64,000 nt of DNA from Stomoxys calcitrans. Taxonomy: Eukaryota; Arthropoda; Insecta; Diptera; Muscidae. Each line of letters starts with the position of its first letter. Position 1 is the first letter of the stretch. The DNA is taken from the NCBI RefSeq assembly GCF_963082655.1, contig NC_081555.1, positions 180,956,151 through 181,020,150 on the forward strand, in the 5' to 3' direction. The notes beneath the pieces were generated by a model. It saw only the letters and a program-made list of their open reading frames with translations. It was not told where the DNA came from and made no database searches. This document shows positions 12,277-23,700 of the stretch, in pieces. A program made the position numbers and the translations under genes.

Positions 12277-12355
12277 GGAGGCCCCTTATTATTGTGCCTA
12301 TACTTGAATCGGACACCACTCATTGCTTGGTATATGAGAAGTTTGTCACTGCCCA
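12277..12355 (+). mobile_element. SINE 3' fragment
   Basis: Tail-only SINE piece (GAGGCCCCTTATTATTG, CTTGAATCGGACACCACTCA, ATGAGAAGTTTGTCACTG), 68 bp beyond the donor of the last visible exon. Confidence 0.7.
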
Positions 12356-12422
12356 TTTAAAATAGGGTGTGGCATATTATCATTGTTGTTATGCTAGTCC
12401 TTAAAAATTGTTCTTCACTTAC

Positions 12423-12598
12423 CTCGTGTTTTTCTACTGGCTGCTTTCCTCCAGCAGTGGTCGTTGTGGTTATTATTTTCGTTTCTCGGTTTATCGGTAT
12501 GGTTGATTCAACTCCCTTCATTATAATGCTGGCGCCCAAAAATTTATTCAACAAAGCCCTGGCTTCTTGGTCCTCGGCCGTATCACCTTCTTCTACAA
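12423..12598 (-). CDS. Smoothelin-like gene, last visible exon
   Basis: Exon of 176 bp, entered in phase 1 (acceptor CTCTTTTGTAG|TTGTAG) and left in phase 0 (donor CACGAG|GTAAGTG). It encodes VVEEGDTAEDQEARALLNKF, then LGASIIMKGVESTIPINRET and KQPVEKHE. The block EDQEARALLNKFLGASIIMK has a helical, non-repetitive character and is probably conserved. The strong donor shows that the gene continues to lower coordinates. The calponin-homology domain normally found at the C-terminus of smoothelins is not in any open frame I could find between 1 and 12422, so it should lie outside the window if it exists here. Confidence 0.87.
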
Positions 12599-12657
12599 CT
12601 ACAAAAGAGAATTTCAAATTAGGCCAAATGGATATGGTGTGTATTCCATTGCTTTAC

Positions 12658-12909
12658 CATTGTCTGCGTTGCGCATGCGATCTAGCACATCATCAACACT
12701 GGTGACAACTTTCTCTTCACCTTTGGTATTAAGGAAGGAACGCGACGAAGATGATTTGGTGGAAGTGATTTTCTTAAATGCACGCTGTGTCTTTTTAATG
12801 GATTCCGTTTCGCTTTCACTTTCTACAATGAAATGACCACTGGTTTCCATTTGACATTCGTCATCCTCGCCGGAATCTCTAAGGTATTGAGTTCTTGTTT
12901 CGTAGTACT
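12658..12909 (-). CDS. Smoothelin-like gene, exon of 84 codons
   Basis: Exon of exactly 252 bp, phase 1 on both sides (acceptor CAACCATAG|AGTACT, donor GACAATG|GTAAAG). It encodes EYYETRTQYLRDSGEDDECQ, then TSGHFIVESESETESIKKTQ, KKITSTKSSSSRS and VVTSVDDVLDRMRNADN. The pyrimidine tract before the acceptor is weak, but any other nearby AG breaks the frame. The sequence is acidic then basic, with a short helical C-terminal segment (VDDVLDRMRNA). A 59-bp intron follows. It is a phase-symmetric exon and could be skipped. No named domain was recognised. Confidence 0.87.
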
Positions 12910-12990
12910 CTATGGTTGATGTTTTTTAATAGAAACAGAATAATTGAATGAATGTAATTTCATAAAGAAATAAACGGTGTTTTGACTTAC

Positions 12991-13225
12991 CTCCATTTCC
13001 ATCATCCATGCCTTCATTATTGTCTCGACTCTGCTTGCGCGAATTTGTGCGCAATATAAGCCCAGCCTTGGGATAGTTATTGACCTTCTCGGAAACCGAA
13101 GATGATGACTCCTTGTGTATGAATTTCTCACTCATTTCCTTCACGGAGCCACGTCGCACATATTTTGTTTCCAGGAAATCTTCTGGACTCGAGCGTACTG
13201 ATGTTGTTGTTGTTTTCGTTGCATA
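12991..13225 (-). CDS. Smoothelin-like gene, exon with the SVKEMSEKF motif
   Basis: Exon of 235 bp, entered in phase 0 (acceptor CACTTTAG|TATGCA) and left in phase 1 (donor GGAG|GTAAGT, a consensus donor). It encodes YATKTTTTSVRSSPEDFLET, then KYVRRGSVKEMSEKFIHKES and NNYPKAGLILRTNSRKQSRD. The SVKEMSEKF segment matches the SVHDKVSKF and TVDEKVDKF motifs of the giant exon, and a very similar S-V-x-D-x-V-x-K-F motif that I remember from vertebrate smoothelin. An intron of 172 bp separates it from the previous exon; that intron contains a small hairpin sequence (13308-13346). The 81-bp intron after it is typical of flies. Confidence 0.9.
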
Positions 13226-13307
13226 CTAAAGTGAATGTAAATGGTATGATCAGTTATAAGGGTTATTAAATCCAACGGTCTTATTCACTTAAAGAAACCT
13301 TAAATAA

Positions 13308-13346
13308 GTTTATTTGACAGTTCTATGAAAGAAATCTGTCAAATAA
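13308..13346. repeat. Small hairpin sequence in a gene intron
   Basis: GTTTATTTGACAGTTCTAT is followed by AGAAATCTGTCAAATAA, an imperfect inverted repeat. The same sequence with perfect arms occurs at 61759-61796. Confidence 0.7.
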
Positions 13347-13397
13347 TCCTATTTCAAATCTACATAAACCGGTACAAATGTTTTCTTAAAAATTTAC

Positions 13398-13591
13398 CAT
13401 AGCTGAATCTTCATCGTCATAGCCTTCCAATCGTTCGGATTTGATCGATTTGACTGATGTATCCTTTACCCTTTCTTTGATGGCTTTTAGTTCATCAGGA
13501 TTTGTGGAGTAAATAAGTTCTTTGCGTTCCACAATTGGTTTTGATTTATTGTCCGAATAGTATTTCTCTTCGACAACATATCCAGTGACTT
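13398..13591 (-). CDS. Smoothelin-like gene, exon after the giant exon
   Basis: Exon of 194 bp, entered in phase 1 (acceptor GCATTTCAG|AAGTCA) and left in phase 0 (donor GCTATG|GTAAAT). It encodes VTGYVVEEKYYSDNKSKPIV, then ERKELIYSTNPDELKAIKER and VKDTSVKSIKSERLEGYDDE. With the giant exon it reads CETTE-EVTGYVVEEKYY, so the frame is maintained across a 4.2-kb intron. The sequence has normal complexity and is probably better conserved than the giant exon. No domain name is assigned. Reading through the donor hits a stop after three codons, which supports the splice site. Confidence 0.88.
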
Positions 13592-14160
13592 CTGAAATGC
13601 AAATGCAGAAAAGGGATTAATTTTGATTTTTTATGTGGCAAACAATTTGGAAAAACAAATTTTCTCTTTTCTTAGAGAAATTCCATCCATTCCAAATCCA
13701 TCTATTCATCTCCAAATTTTGTAGTTTAAAAATCTGATTTTTAAAGGAATTTTCTTGAAAATATCCACATATTTGCTAAACTAATTATTGTTGATTTTTA
13801 GTAGATCCGGTGGCTATGGATGCCCGATGTACCGAACCATATCCAGCGCATCCACTTGCAATATCCCTTTTAAGATAACAGCGTTGGTGCCTAATTTTCC
13901 AAAACAAATTTCTAATTGTGGGATTTTCACAACTGCAAAATTTTCGGTTCTTATTCAGAATGCCTCTCAATCTATTTTAGTATGGATACATATTTGCTGG
14001 AGTTGTTTGCAGGTGTTTTTCAGAATGGAATATCAGTCAAGTGTATGCCTATTTTTACAGAGATTTCTCCAATATTTCCCTGACTGGGTGTCTCACACCG
14101 TAGCTTTAAGCATCATAGGCGGTGTCTCACACCCTATTTGAACCCAGGCCTATTAAAGGC

Positions 14161-14345
14161 CTAATGCTGGCGACATTTGTGAGGTACTATGCCATGAAAA
14201 AACTTCTCCCTAAAGAGGTGTCGCACTGGGCTTTAAAGAAGGAGGCCCCTTATCATTGAGCTTAAACTTGAATAGGACAGCACTTATTGATATGTAAGAA
14301 GTTTGCCCCTGTTCCTCTATAGAATGTTCATGGGCAAATTTGCAT
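14161..14345 (+). mobile_element. SINE, 5'-truncated
   Basis: Lacks the tRNA-like head. Carries CTAATGCTGGCGACATTTGT, GAGGTACTATGCCATG, GGAGGCCCCTTATCATTGAG and GTTCATGGGCAAATTTGCA. Confidence 0.85.
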
Positions 14346-14379
14346 AATAATTGTACCAACACTTACCATGCGCTGTTAT

Positions 14380-14870
14380 GCTACACCACTACAGTTGGAC
14401 AGACTGTTATAACTTAGTGAATTTGGTTGTAATATCCAGAAGGAAGAGAGATAGACCCACTTATAAGTATACGGATCTACTCTGAATCACATGCTGATTC
14501 GATTTAGCTATGTCCGTCTGGCTGTCCTTCTGTCCATGTTAAATTGTAATCAAAGTTCACATCGAAATTTTCTTGAAATTTAGCACAGACTTTTGTTTTG
14601 GCCTACAGACGAACCCTATTACAAAATTGGAAAATATCGGTTCAGATTTAAATATAGCTCACATATATATGTTTGTACGATTTAGACTAATTTACAATAA
14701 TGTGCTAATTTTTCAACTGATCTTCATGAAATTAGGCACGAAGGATTTTCTTAGGACTCTCGACATATGTGGCGAACTTCATAGATCATTGATTCAGATG
14801 TAGATACAGCCCCCATATATATGCATCGCCCGATTTCCTTTTCTGGAGCCTTTGCGATTTTTAACTACCA
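14380..14870 (+). repeat. Interspersed family A copy
   Basis: Contains TACACCACTACAG, ATATCCAGAAGGAAGAGAGA, TAGACCCACTTATAAGTATA and GATTCGATTTAGCTATGTCC. It lies in the intron after the giant exon. Confidence 0.7.
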
Positions 14871-14939
14871 CAGTATGTAAGGATTATCGTTTCCCGATCC
14901 GATTTTGAGTAATATCGGGATTTTCAATAAGAGTGCTAC

Positions 14940-15545
14940 AAAAGATATTTTAAATAAATCAAAAACGGTTGTGAATATCAATGATATTCTTAATTTCTGT
15001 GAAAGCACGTTCGATGCCATTATGAATGAAACTCGATTTATTTTGCATGGCCACCACGCTTGCAGTCCAGACGCTGAACCCAATTTTGAGACGGGTTTCA
15101 AGCATAAATTGTTCGATTCTGCTGCAATTTCGCATTCGATATTTGTACGAAGTTTATCAATCGTCGCTGGCATGTTGGCATAGGCCACAGACTTGACATA
15201 GCCCCACAGAAAATAGTATAAGGGCCTCAAATCGCAAGACCGAGGTGGCGATTCCCATTCACAGTAACGTGCCGGTCCGGATCATCATGGTAGAAGTACG
15301 CCCCAATGACGCCGCCGGCCAGTAAACCGCACCAAACCGTAATGTTTTCGGATCATACTTTTCTTATTGACAAAGTCATTCAGCCAGAAATGAGTCTCAT
15401 CGCTGAAGATGATTTTTTGATGAAAACGATGAGGCCACTGACTCCGAATTTTGATTATAAAGTCTCGTAGTTGTAACAATTTTGAATAGATTTGCTCGAA
15501 CAGATTTGGCACGGATTGTTTTATTTCCCATCTGTAAAACTCAGC
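14940..15545 (-). pseudogene. Decayed transposase of the insect Tc1/mariner-like group
   Basis: Read on the minus strand in shifting frames it shows KIIFSDETHFWLNDFVNKKS (DDE catalytic region), then RSCDLRPLYYFLWGYVKSVA and YANMPATIDKLRTNIECEI, the usual C-terminal order of this family. Stops and frame changes interrupt it. The same transposase family supplies the piece inside the fold-back element at 54450-55053. Confidence 0.75.
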
Positions 15546-15631
15546 TAAAGTTCAACAAAATCGTTTTAGAATTAGGTTAGGCGTCCATATAGTTCCTCAA
15601 TTTTCACATATAGGGTATGTGTAAAATTGCA

Positions 15632-15943
15632 AATTGCAAATTTTGCCCATGAACATTCCACTAAGGAACAGGGGCAAACTTTTCACATATCAATAAGTGC
15701 AGTCCAATTCAAGTTCAAGCTCAATGATAACGGGCCTACTTTTTATAGCCGAGTCCAAACAGCGTGCCGCTGTGCGACACCTCTTTGAAGAGAAATTTTT
15801 CATGGCATAGTACCTCACAAATGTTGCCAGCATTAGGAGGGGAAAACCACCGCTGAAAATTTTTTCTGATGGTCTCGCCAGGATTCGAACCCAAGCGTTC
15901 AGCGTCATAGGCGGACAAATTAATCTCTTCGCAACAGTGGTGG
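15632..15943 (-). mobile_element. tRNA-derived SINE, nearly full length
   Basis: Minus-orientation copy: B box as GGATTCGAACC (complement), then CCAGCATTAGGAGGGGAAAA, CACAAATGTTGCCAGC, and the tail complement GAACATTCCACTAAGGAACA. The head beyond the B box is somewhat decayed (CTCTTCGCAACAGTGGTG). Confidence 0.9.
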
Positions 15944-15959
15944 GTAGGTGGACGGTATT

Positions 15960-16785
15960 ACAAGTCGACACCGAACGACTTTTGCCTTTCCTTACTTGTT
16001 TGTTCTACAACTTTCATTTGTTTTGTCATTATTATTAAAATATATAAAAATAATTCAAACATCATTTTAAATAGCGCTGAAGCGTTTATATAAATAAATT
16101 CCACTGATCTAATCTTATCGTATTCACTTTATCTTTTGGGAAACCATGCTAAGGTTTTGTTTTAATATTATTACTGTATTTGTGTGTCATACACTGGCAT
16201 TTGTTACTAAAACAAATCTCTTGATCCAAAGATGCTAGGAACGAATCTATCCTCGTTCTCCGCTAAAGTAAATAAATAATAATTTTTTTTTAAATAAATT
16301 TCTAATCTTACCGCATTGTATTTTTGCCTTGTGGTATGAGATATCATCAATGCTTACTGAAACATTGTTTCTTAACTAAACTTTGCTTCCTTACTAAAAG
16401 GTTTATTTTGCCTTATTTTGTGTCTTGTAATTTAAAATCGTAAAATCTTGATAAAAGAAAAAAAAAAACAAACGCTAAATTTTAAAAATTTTTAAAGAAC
16501 CCATACAAAATATTTTAAACTTCTAAACAACAGTGGATGCATTTGCTATATCTTAATAAAAAAAATGTTCCCAATTTAAGCGTTAATGTTTTGTTTAAAT
16601 GCAAAAATATAATAATTTTAGTCATTTTGTTTGCTTTTATTTAAATTCTTTTAAAAATGAGAAAATTATAGAAAATTGAAAAAAGTGTGCGTTATATGCC
16701 TGATAAATTACAAGATAGGATGGAATAAAAAACTTTTCGATATATTTATGAACGTTAAAAACTTTTTGATGGAGCCACGAAAACA
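15960..16785. other. No gene seen in this part of the intron
   Basis: AT-rich intron sequence without recognised repeats or coding features. Confidence 0.5.
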
Positions 16786-16895
16786 ACAGAAAATGTTTGC
16801 TGTTTCAGCAAAAAATTACTGCTGTTCCATTTTCAGTAAACTTTCTGCTGTAACAGAAAACATTTTTGATGTTTTCACTAACAAATTTCTATGAG
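16786..16895. repeat. Short interspersed element D
   Basis: ACAGAAAATGTTTGCTGTTT, TTACTGCTGTTCCATTTTCA and TCACTAACAAATTTCTATGA recur at 36944-36965 plus 37745-37830, where the element is split by a family A copy, and in part at 40165-40190. Confidence 0.65.
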
Positions 16896-16914
16896 TGTAG
16901 CCTACACCTAAACT

Positions 16915-17690
16915 ATAAGTACAATATGGGAGCTATATCCAATTCTGAACCAATTTTGATGGACTCGACGGATGTTTTCAGATAGGTTGTTAAACAATCC
17001 CTACTAAATTTCAAGCAAATATGTTCAACCTGTAATAACTGCATTTGGCAAATGACAACATTATTGCATGCCCTTTATTGCAATATTTCTCAAAATCGGA
17101 CAAACACATATATGGGAGCTATAGCAAACTTCTCTGATGTTGTGGTAGTCGTCGAGAAAAGCGTTGTGCAAAATGTTGGTAATATTGGTCAATAAATGCG
17201 CTTGCTGTGACTCTAGAAGTTAAAATCGGATGATATACATTTATGTCAGCTTTATCTAAATCTGAACCGATTTCTATGAAGAAATCATCCCTACCACATT
17301 TCGAGAGAATCGGTTGATAAATGACCATTTTATTGCATTATTACTGCAAATCGGACGAACATATATATGGAAGCTATATCCAAATCTGAGCCGATTGTTT
17401 CCAATTTCAACAGACTTCGTCTCTAGGCCGAGAAGCATGCCTGTACCAAATTTTAGAACGATCAGATGAAAGTTGCGACCTGTACTTTGTACACAAATTA
17501 ACATGCAGACAGACGGACATGCAGACAGACGGACGGACAGAAAGAGGGACATGGCTCGAATCAGTAATTGATTGTGAGTCAATCGGTATACTTATCAATG
17601 GATCTATTTTTCTTCCTTCTGGGTGTTACAAACAAATGCACCAAGTTACAATACCCTATACCCCGGTAGTGGTGTAGGGTATACAAAGAT
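16915..17690 (-). repeat. Interspersed family A copy
   Basis: Ends with the complement of the family start: CTTCTGGGTGTTACAAACAA and CCCGGTAGTGGTGTAGGGTA. Includes a GACAGACGGACGG run. It ends about 100 bp from the donor of the giant exon. Confidence 0.8.
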
Positions 17691-17788
17691 TTCTCCACAT
17701 TTCATTTAAAATTAGTATCCATCAAAATCTAGTACCTTATGTTGATCATTAAAATCTTTTGTTTTTTGGTTAGTTTTAAAATTCTTAC

Positions 17789-20700
17789 CTTCAGTTGTTT
17801 CACAGGGTTCTGCAACAGGCTGCTTCTTTTTCTTCAGTGCCCTTATGCCAAAGAGTGGTAGACCGTTTTCATCGGTGGGTCCAATGCCATAGCTCGATGT
17901 TATGCAATCATCCTCCACATATGATGATTTGTTGGTGGTTGAGTGTTTCAAACTTTGATTGGTGCTCGATTTAATTGTCCTGCTTACACTGGAAGATGTG
18001 ATGCGCGAATCTGTTGCTGGGATTGGTTTTCTCGCACTTGTTGGCGTTGTAGATGTGCTGTTGCCGGGCGACTTTAAGACATTTTTGCGATCTGCCCATA
18101 CGGGAGCTTTCGATTCTGGCTTAGCCTTGGAAGTGATTGGAGTTGTTGGCGTACGCTTTGTTTGTGGTTTTGATGTCACCGGCGATTGTTCATAGCGGCC
18201 ACTGCGGTTATCTGGACTTTTACTGCCTACCCTCGGCTGTGATGGCCTCTTCTCTTGGGGACTGCCACTGCGGGGTGCGTATTTTGAGTTATCCACTTGG
18301 TGTCTTTCGGGTGAGGACGAAGGCGACACAGATTTCCGGGAGGAACGACGATAACCGGGGGAAGTTGCTCCATTTTCAGGTTGCCCATGATGGGGTCGCC
18401 TGACAGTGGGAGAGGTTTCTTTGCGCTGCACTTCTTCATCCACGTCGTCGTCAATGGGATAATATTGCATGGGCCGTCTGGACTTTTCCTCCCCATTTTT
18501 GTAAGTGTAATGCTTTTTGGTGGAGGTCTCCACTGCAGTGTACTCCTGGCTATGAGTTTTGCCCACGGGACTGGGACTGCGATCGTGTGGACGGCCGCAA
18601 GTCTTGTTTTGGGGACTAGGGCTGCGGCGGTCAGAGGGACTGGCGCGTGTAATTTTCGTCACACGAATTTGCCCACGGTCTGGCGATGTGTGTGTTGATG
18701 TCGAAGATCTGTGCTCCTCCTCCGAATACTCCTCTCTATACAGATGTTTTCTTGAGGTCGTGCTCACATGTGATTCTATTGTGTGTGGCTTTGCCTTACC
18801 ACGAGGACTGTGGCTGCGTTCAGGTAGATTTGTTTGCTTGTTGGTGGTGGTTGCAGTGTTGCGCTCCACATTGCTGAGATTCTTTTTAACTAAACGAATT
18901 TGAGCTCGTATGCGACGTCTCAATTCATACGAAGTCACGGTTTCTAGCAGTCTCTCCAGAATGGTCAGCTCAAAGATTTCCTCGATGTTAATGTCCTCGT
19001 CCGGCATATCTGGTCGATGACGATGGTGGGATACTTCAAACTTGACTTGAGAGTTGCGCTCGTTGGGTGTTTGTGTGCCTTCATAATCTCCGTCCGATGG
19101 TCGGCGTGAGTAATTGTTTTTGTTCAATTCCAATGAATCACGGCGTATGTGCTCCAGCGAACTCTTGGTATGATCCATGTAGGAAGGTCTGCGACCCGTG
19201 CTGGGACTGCTGGTTGGGGTGGGCCGTTTAGGAGTGGCCGGTGACTTTGGACTTTGGTGGTTTTCAAAGAGACTGCGACGGGCCGCCACCGAATCCGTGG
19301 TGGTTATTCCCTTTGTTTTCGGTGCATAAGGCGTTGGTGTTTTCTTAATGGGAGGCCGTGTCTCTGGAAATGATTCATTTGGTTCAGAGGATTTACGTGT
19401 GGTGGTGGTGTTTGTGTTATGGTTGAGAGTGCTACTTCTCTCGGTTAGATTAACTACTGGGTGCTCTTTAGTGCTTTTGGTAGGTGGTGAAGATGGTGTT
19501 GGGGAGCTGGTTGAACCTGGTGGAATTTCTTTCATTTTTCTGCTTGGGGGCGAGGTGTGCTGGGGCTGCCTGGATGGCTCTTTACCACGAATGCTGGGTT
19601 TGCCGGTGTCGGAGGTTTTGTTTATGGTGGTTTTGGTGGCTGTTGAGCGACGTGTTGTGCCTGAGTTAATGATCAATTCGGTCTCACTATCATTAGCTAC
19701 AACCTCTACCTCAAATTCTTCATAGTCGACGCTGTCGTCTACGTGATCGTCGCTGTCGTTGTCGTCACGAGCATTGCTGACTGGCTTCAAATTCTTTCTG
19801 GTGGTGGTTGTGTGCAATGGCGCATGGGACGATGGTCTGCTGCTTTCGGGCCTCTTCTTGCTGTCCGATGGCAGTGGCTGTGGCTGTGACTGTGGGGATT
19901 TTTTGGGGCCGTTAATGCTGAACGGTTTTGTTGGTTGTCTGTTGTTGTTTGTGCTACTTTTGATGACTGATGACTTTGTCGTTGTTGTTGTTGTTTGTTC
20001 GACGTTGTTTCCAACAGGGCGGCGATAATCGCCATCACTCGTGTCGGGATGTACACGACGTTGCTGTGGCGATTGTGTCTGCTGCTGCTGCGGCTGACGT
20101 TTTTTCATGCCGTTGCTTGTGGTTGTGATGTTGGTGGTGCTTGTGGTGGTCACCGTCGTCGTTGGCTTTGATGTGTCGGGCTTTGCGCGTGTTTTTACCA
20201 CTGATGTCCGTGGCTGCGGCGATTTCTCCGAATCTTTCGTTGTCGTTGGCGACGACAACACATTCTTCATCGTTGGCTGAGGTTTGCTGTCAACTCTCTG
20301 GCTTGGAGGTTGCTTGCTGCCGCCGCCTCTCTTATCAAAGACAGATGGTCTGGTTAAAATGTCTTTTTGACGTCGTTCTTCCAGGCGTATGGTATGCATT
20401 GGAGTATGGGGTATCAGCTCGTCGTTATCTTCATCATCATCATGGGGTTTAGCGTCGTCATGATCGTCATCATTATTGGCTGGCCGCCTGGGCTTTACAG
20501 CTGGCGAAGGCTTTTGTTGATGAGTCACGAATTCCTGAGTGCTGCTGCTTGCATATTCCTCATGCGTCTCATGGGTGTGCGATGTTATGGGCTCACCTAC
20601 ATCACTCTGACGTGATATGTGTCGGGAAATGTGTCTGACCAGTTCGGGAGATTTTTGAGGTTCAGTGGGGGCCAATTTGACGGTTGTAAATTTGCATTCA

Positions 20701-23700
20701 GTGGTATCGAGATCTTCGTCGGTTTCATCAATGAGTCGTTGGTGGGGTCGTTGCCTGGTTGGATCACGTGTGGCCGTTGTTGAGGGGCTGGGTGTAATGG
20801 GTTTCTGCGTTAGACTCTCGGCGGTCTTTATGAACTTATCCACCTTCTCGTCCACGGTTAGCAGGCATTCATCATTGTCGGCCACACGAGTGTTGTCATC
20901 GAACTCACGATGGAAGGGGCTGGACGTCTTGGGTTTCGTGACTTCTTCCGCTACCTTTTGGAATTTGGATACCTTGTCGTGAACACTCATCAGGCATTCA
21001 TCATCGGAGATGACGGTTGCTGTGGGATACGTGTTCTTGTCCGCCGTTGTGGGATAATCCAGACTGGAGGGAGCTTCCACCACGGGGGTGCTCAAAAGAT
21101 CCTCTTCGATATCGATGTCAGTGCGTTCATAGGTTTTACGATTCACTTCGGTTATGTGACAGCCCACATAGGTGTTGTGCTCCTCTTCGAAAATGGGAAT
21201 ATTCTTGATGACTGGCTTTCTGCGAGGCTCATCCTCAGGCTCCTGCACCACATCGGGGTAACGAGGTTTGCCTGTATCCAAATGAGCCGGTACCGGCGTG
21301 GGTACAATCTTGTCGGGCGATGGCTCGCGCGAACTCTTGGCATGCTGAATGTCGATGATAACGTTCTCCATATCCTCGCTACTGATCAGGCGGTCTGTGG
21401 TGGACAAGTTGATGGTCTTGGTGGCAAAACACTTGTTGGGCCGGCGATGATCGGCACTTGGTTTGTTGGGCGAAGTTTTGGCCGAAGCTGGTGTCAAGTT
21501 GTTGGGAGTCGGTGCCGGTTTCTTGGGCACGTTCATCAGATTCTCACTAGTTGATCGTGACATTTTCGTGTCCTTGTCCTTGCGTGTTACGCGGTGCACC
21601 GGAGCCGACTCTTTGCGCTCGGTGACAGGCATTTTCCGTGGCAGTTTCTCCGGCAAAGTCGTGGAATCGATGATTTCCTTGAATACGGAGTCCTTGGGTT
21701 TTTTGGGAGTGCCTTCTGGTTTTTTGCCCGCGCTTATAACTTCGGACTCTGTGTGTTCGATGATTATTTCAGTGTTGACGGAAATATTGCTTGACCTTCT
21801 ACGTTCCGTATGGCGCGTTGGACTGGTCTCCGGAGATGAACCCGCATCAACTTGGTCAGGTTTCTTCTTCGGGGACTTATCCTTGGGCCGAGTGGACGAT
21901 CTCAGACGTTCTTTAATGGAAGTGGTTTCGGTAACGTGGTGATCATCCTGAACGTTTTGCTTGGCTGTGGTCGATTTTGCGGGAGTTCGTTTTGGTGACT
22001 CAGATGTGGCGGAGGGTTTGGTGGGCGACGACCTTGTTGTTGGCTTTCTTGCAATATCCACATCCTTGTCGACACGCCTCTTTGTGATCTCGATGGTTTC
22101 ACAATAATTCTCCCGGGTTTCGGCTTCCGAATCACTGTCCGTTTTAGTGTCCGTTACCTGAATTTTTTCGGGTGTTTTTTTCAAGGGTTCTTTGTCCTGG
22201 GGTTTCTTCGCTGTTGTGGTTGCGGTTGGTTTTTTGGCCGTATCCTTCTTTACGGGTTGTTTTCTTGGCGATTCCACAGTGCTAGCAGGCGTCTTCGATC
22301 CTGGTTTCTTGGCAACATCAGTGATGGTTTTATCAGTTCGTTTCTTCGTCACTTCTAGAGTCTCACAGTAAGTGGGCTTTGTATCGGGTTCAGAGTCGCT
22401 AGTGGTGATTGGGAAGTCTTTCTTGACACCGGTAACGTAGACTTGCTCGGTAGTAATGAATTGTTCATTGACATTGGATTTTGGTCGCACCGGAGATTTT
22501 TCTTGGGGTTTCTTTGGAATAGACTTGGAGCTCGTTTGTGGCAACTTTTTGGGTGCTTCCAACTTAGGTTCGGAGGGCCTTGTGGGTGACCTAGAGCTTA
22601 ATTGCTGCTTTGTCACCTCGTTGGTCTTGTAGGTAGTTTCTGTAACTTCCGGTTCAGTGTCACTATCTGGCAAATGTTTCTTAGGACCAGTAACGCAAAC
22701 TTTTTCCGTTGTAATAAATGCCTCAATCACATTGGGCTTTTTGCTGCCAGGACCTTTGGGCTCCCTTGGCACTTCGCCATACGCCTTCGTTTCAGGTTGA
22801 CTCTTGGTAGGTAGCGGTCTCCTTGCAGTTTCGGGCGATCTTGTTGGTGATGTTGAGATTACGATTTGAGACTTGTCCACTCTCCTATTGGTAACTTCAA
22901 TAGTTTCATAGGAAACATCCTTAGTCGATCCATATGTTGGAGAAACAGATCTTGTAGGCGATCTTGAGGCTGGTTTTTTTGCTTCGTCCAAATTCTTTGG
23001 GCGTTGTGTTTCTGGCTCAGAATCGCTTGTTGTGTGGGGGAGTTCTGTTCTTGCCCCGGTGATATAAATTTCTTCAGTGGTAGTGACCGTTTTTTGGCCC
23101 ATGGTTGTTTTCTTTTGTGGTTCCTTGGGTTTGGAATCGTCTCTGACAGGAGAACGCCGATTGGGCGATACTTCAGGTCTTGTAGGAGACTTATGGGTAG
23201 ACTTTCTGGTTATATCGTTTTCAATACGTTTGCTGGTTACCTCAATTTCTTCTACTTCCTCGGGTTCCGAGTCGCTAGTAGTTACGGGCTCACCCACTCT
23301 CTTCGGTTTGCTTGGTTTCGGTTTCGGTTCTCCTGTCGTTGCCTTGGGTTTTTGTCCTGGTCTAGTTGGAGATTTAGAGGTTGGTTTCTTCAAATCATTT
23401 GGCTGAGGTTCTTTGGACTTGGTGTCTGGAACTCTGAAGGTTTTTTCAGTGGTTGTGACAAATGTCTGGCCAACTTTGGGTTTATTTCTTCCAGGTTCCT
23501 CAGGAGTCCTCTTGATCGTTGAATCAGGTTTTGTGGGATAACGCTTGGTTGGTTCTATGGGCCTTGTGGGGGACTTCGAAGATGGTTTATTTGTTTTTTC
23601 CGTATGCGTGGTAGTCACCTCTACAGTTTCTCGGTAAGAGTCCTGTGGCTGAGAATCATCTGGCTCCGAGTCTGGGGCAGGAAGCGAGCTTCTATGGACT

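Noticed and set aside
12357..12422. Extension of the last visible exon to the in-frame stop
   Set aside because: A consensus donor (GAG|GTAAGTG) sits at 12423 and the sequence after it is low quality as protein, so splicing is more likely than termination.
17100..17600. Open frames of about 100 codons in the intron next to the giant exon
   Set aside because: They fall in a family A repeat copy and are not shared in frame with other copies.
20910..21554. 214-codon open frame on the plus strand
   Set aside because: Antisense to the giant exon; no start context, splice support or recognisable domain.
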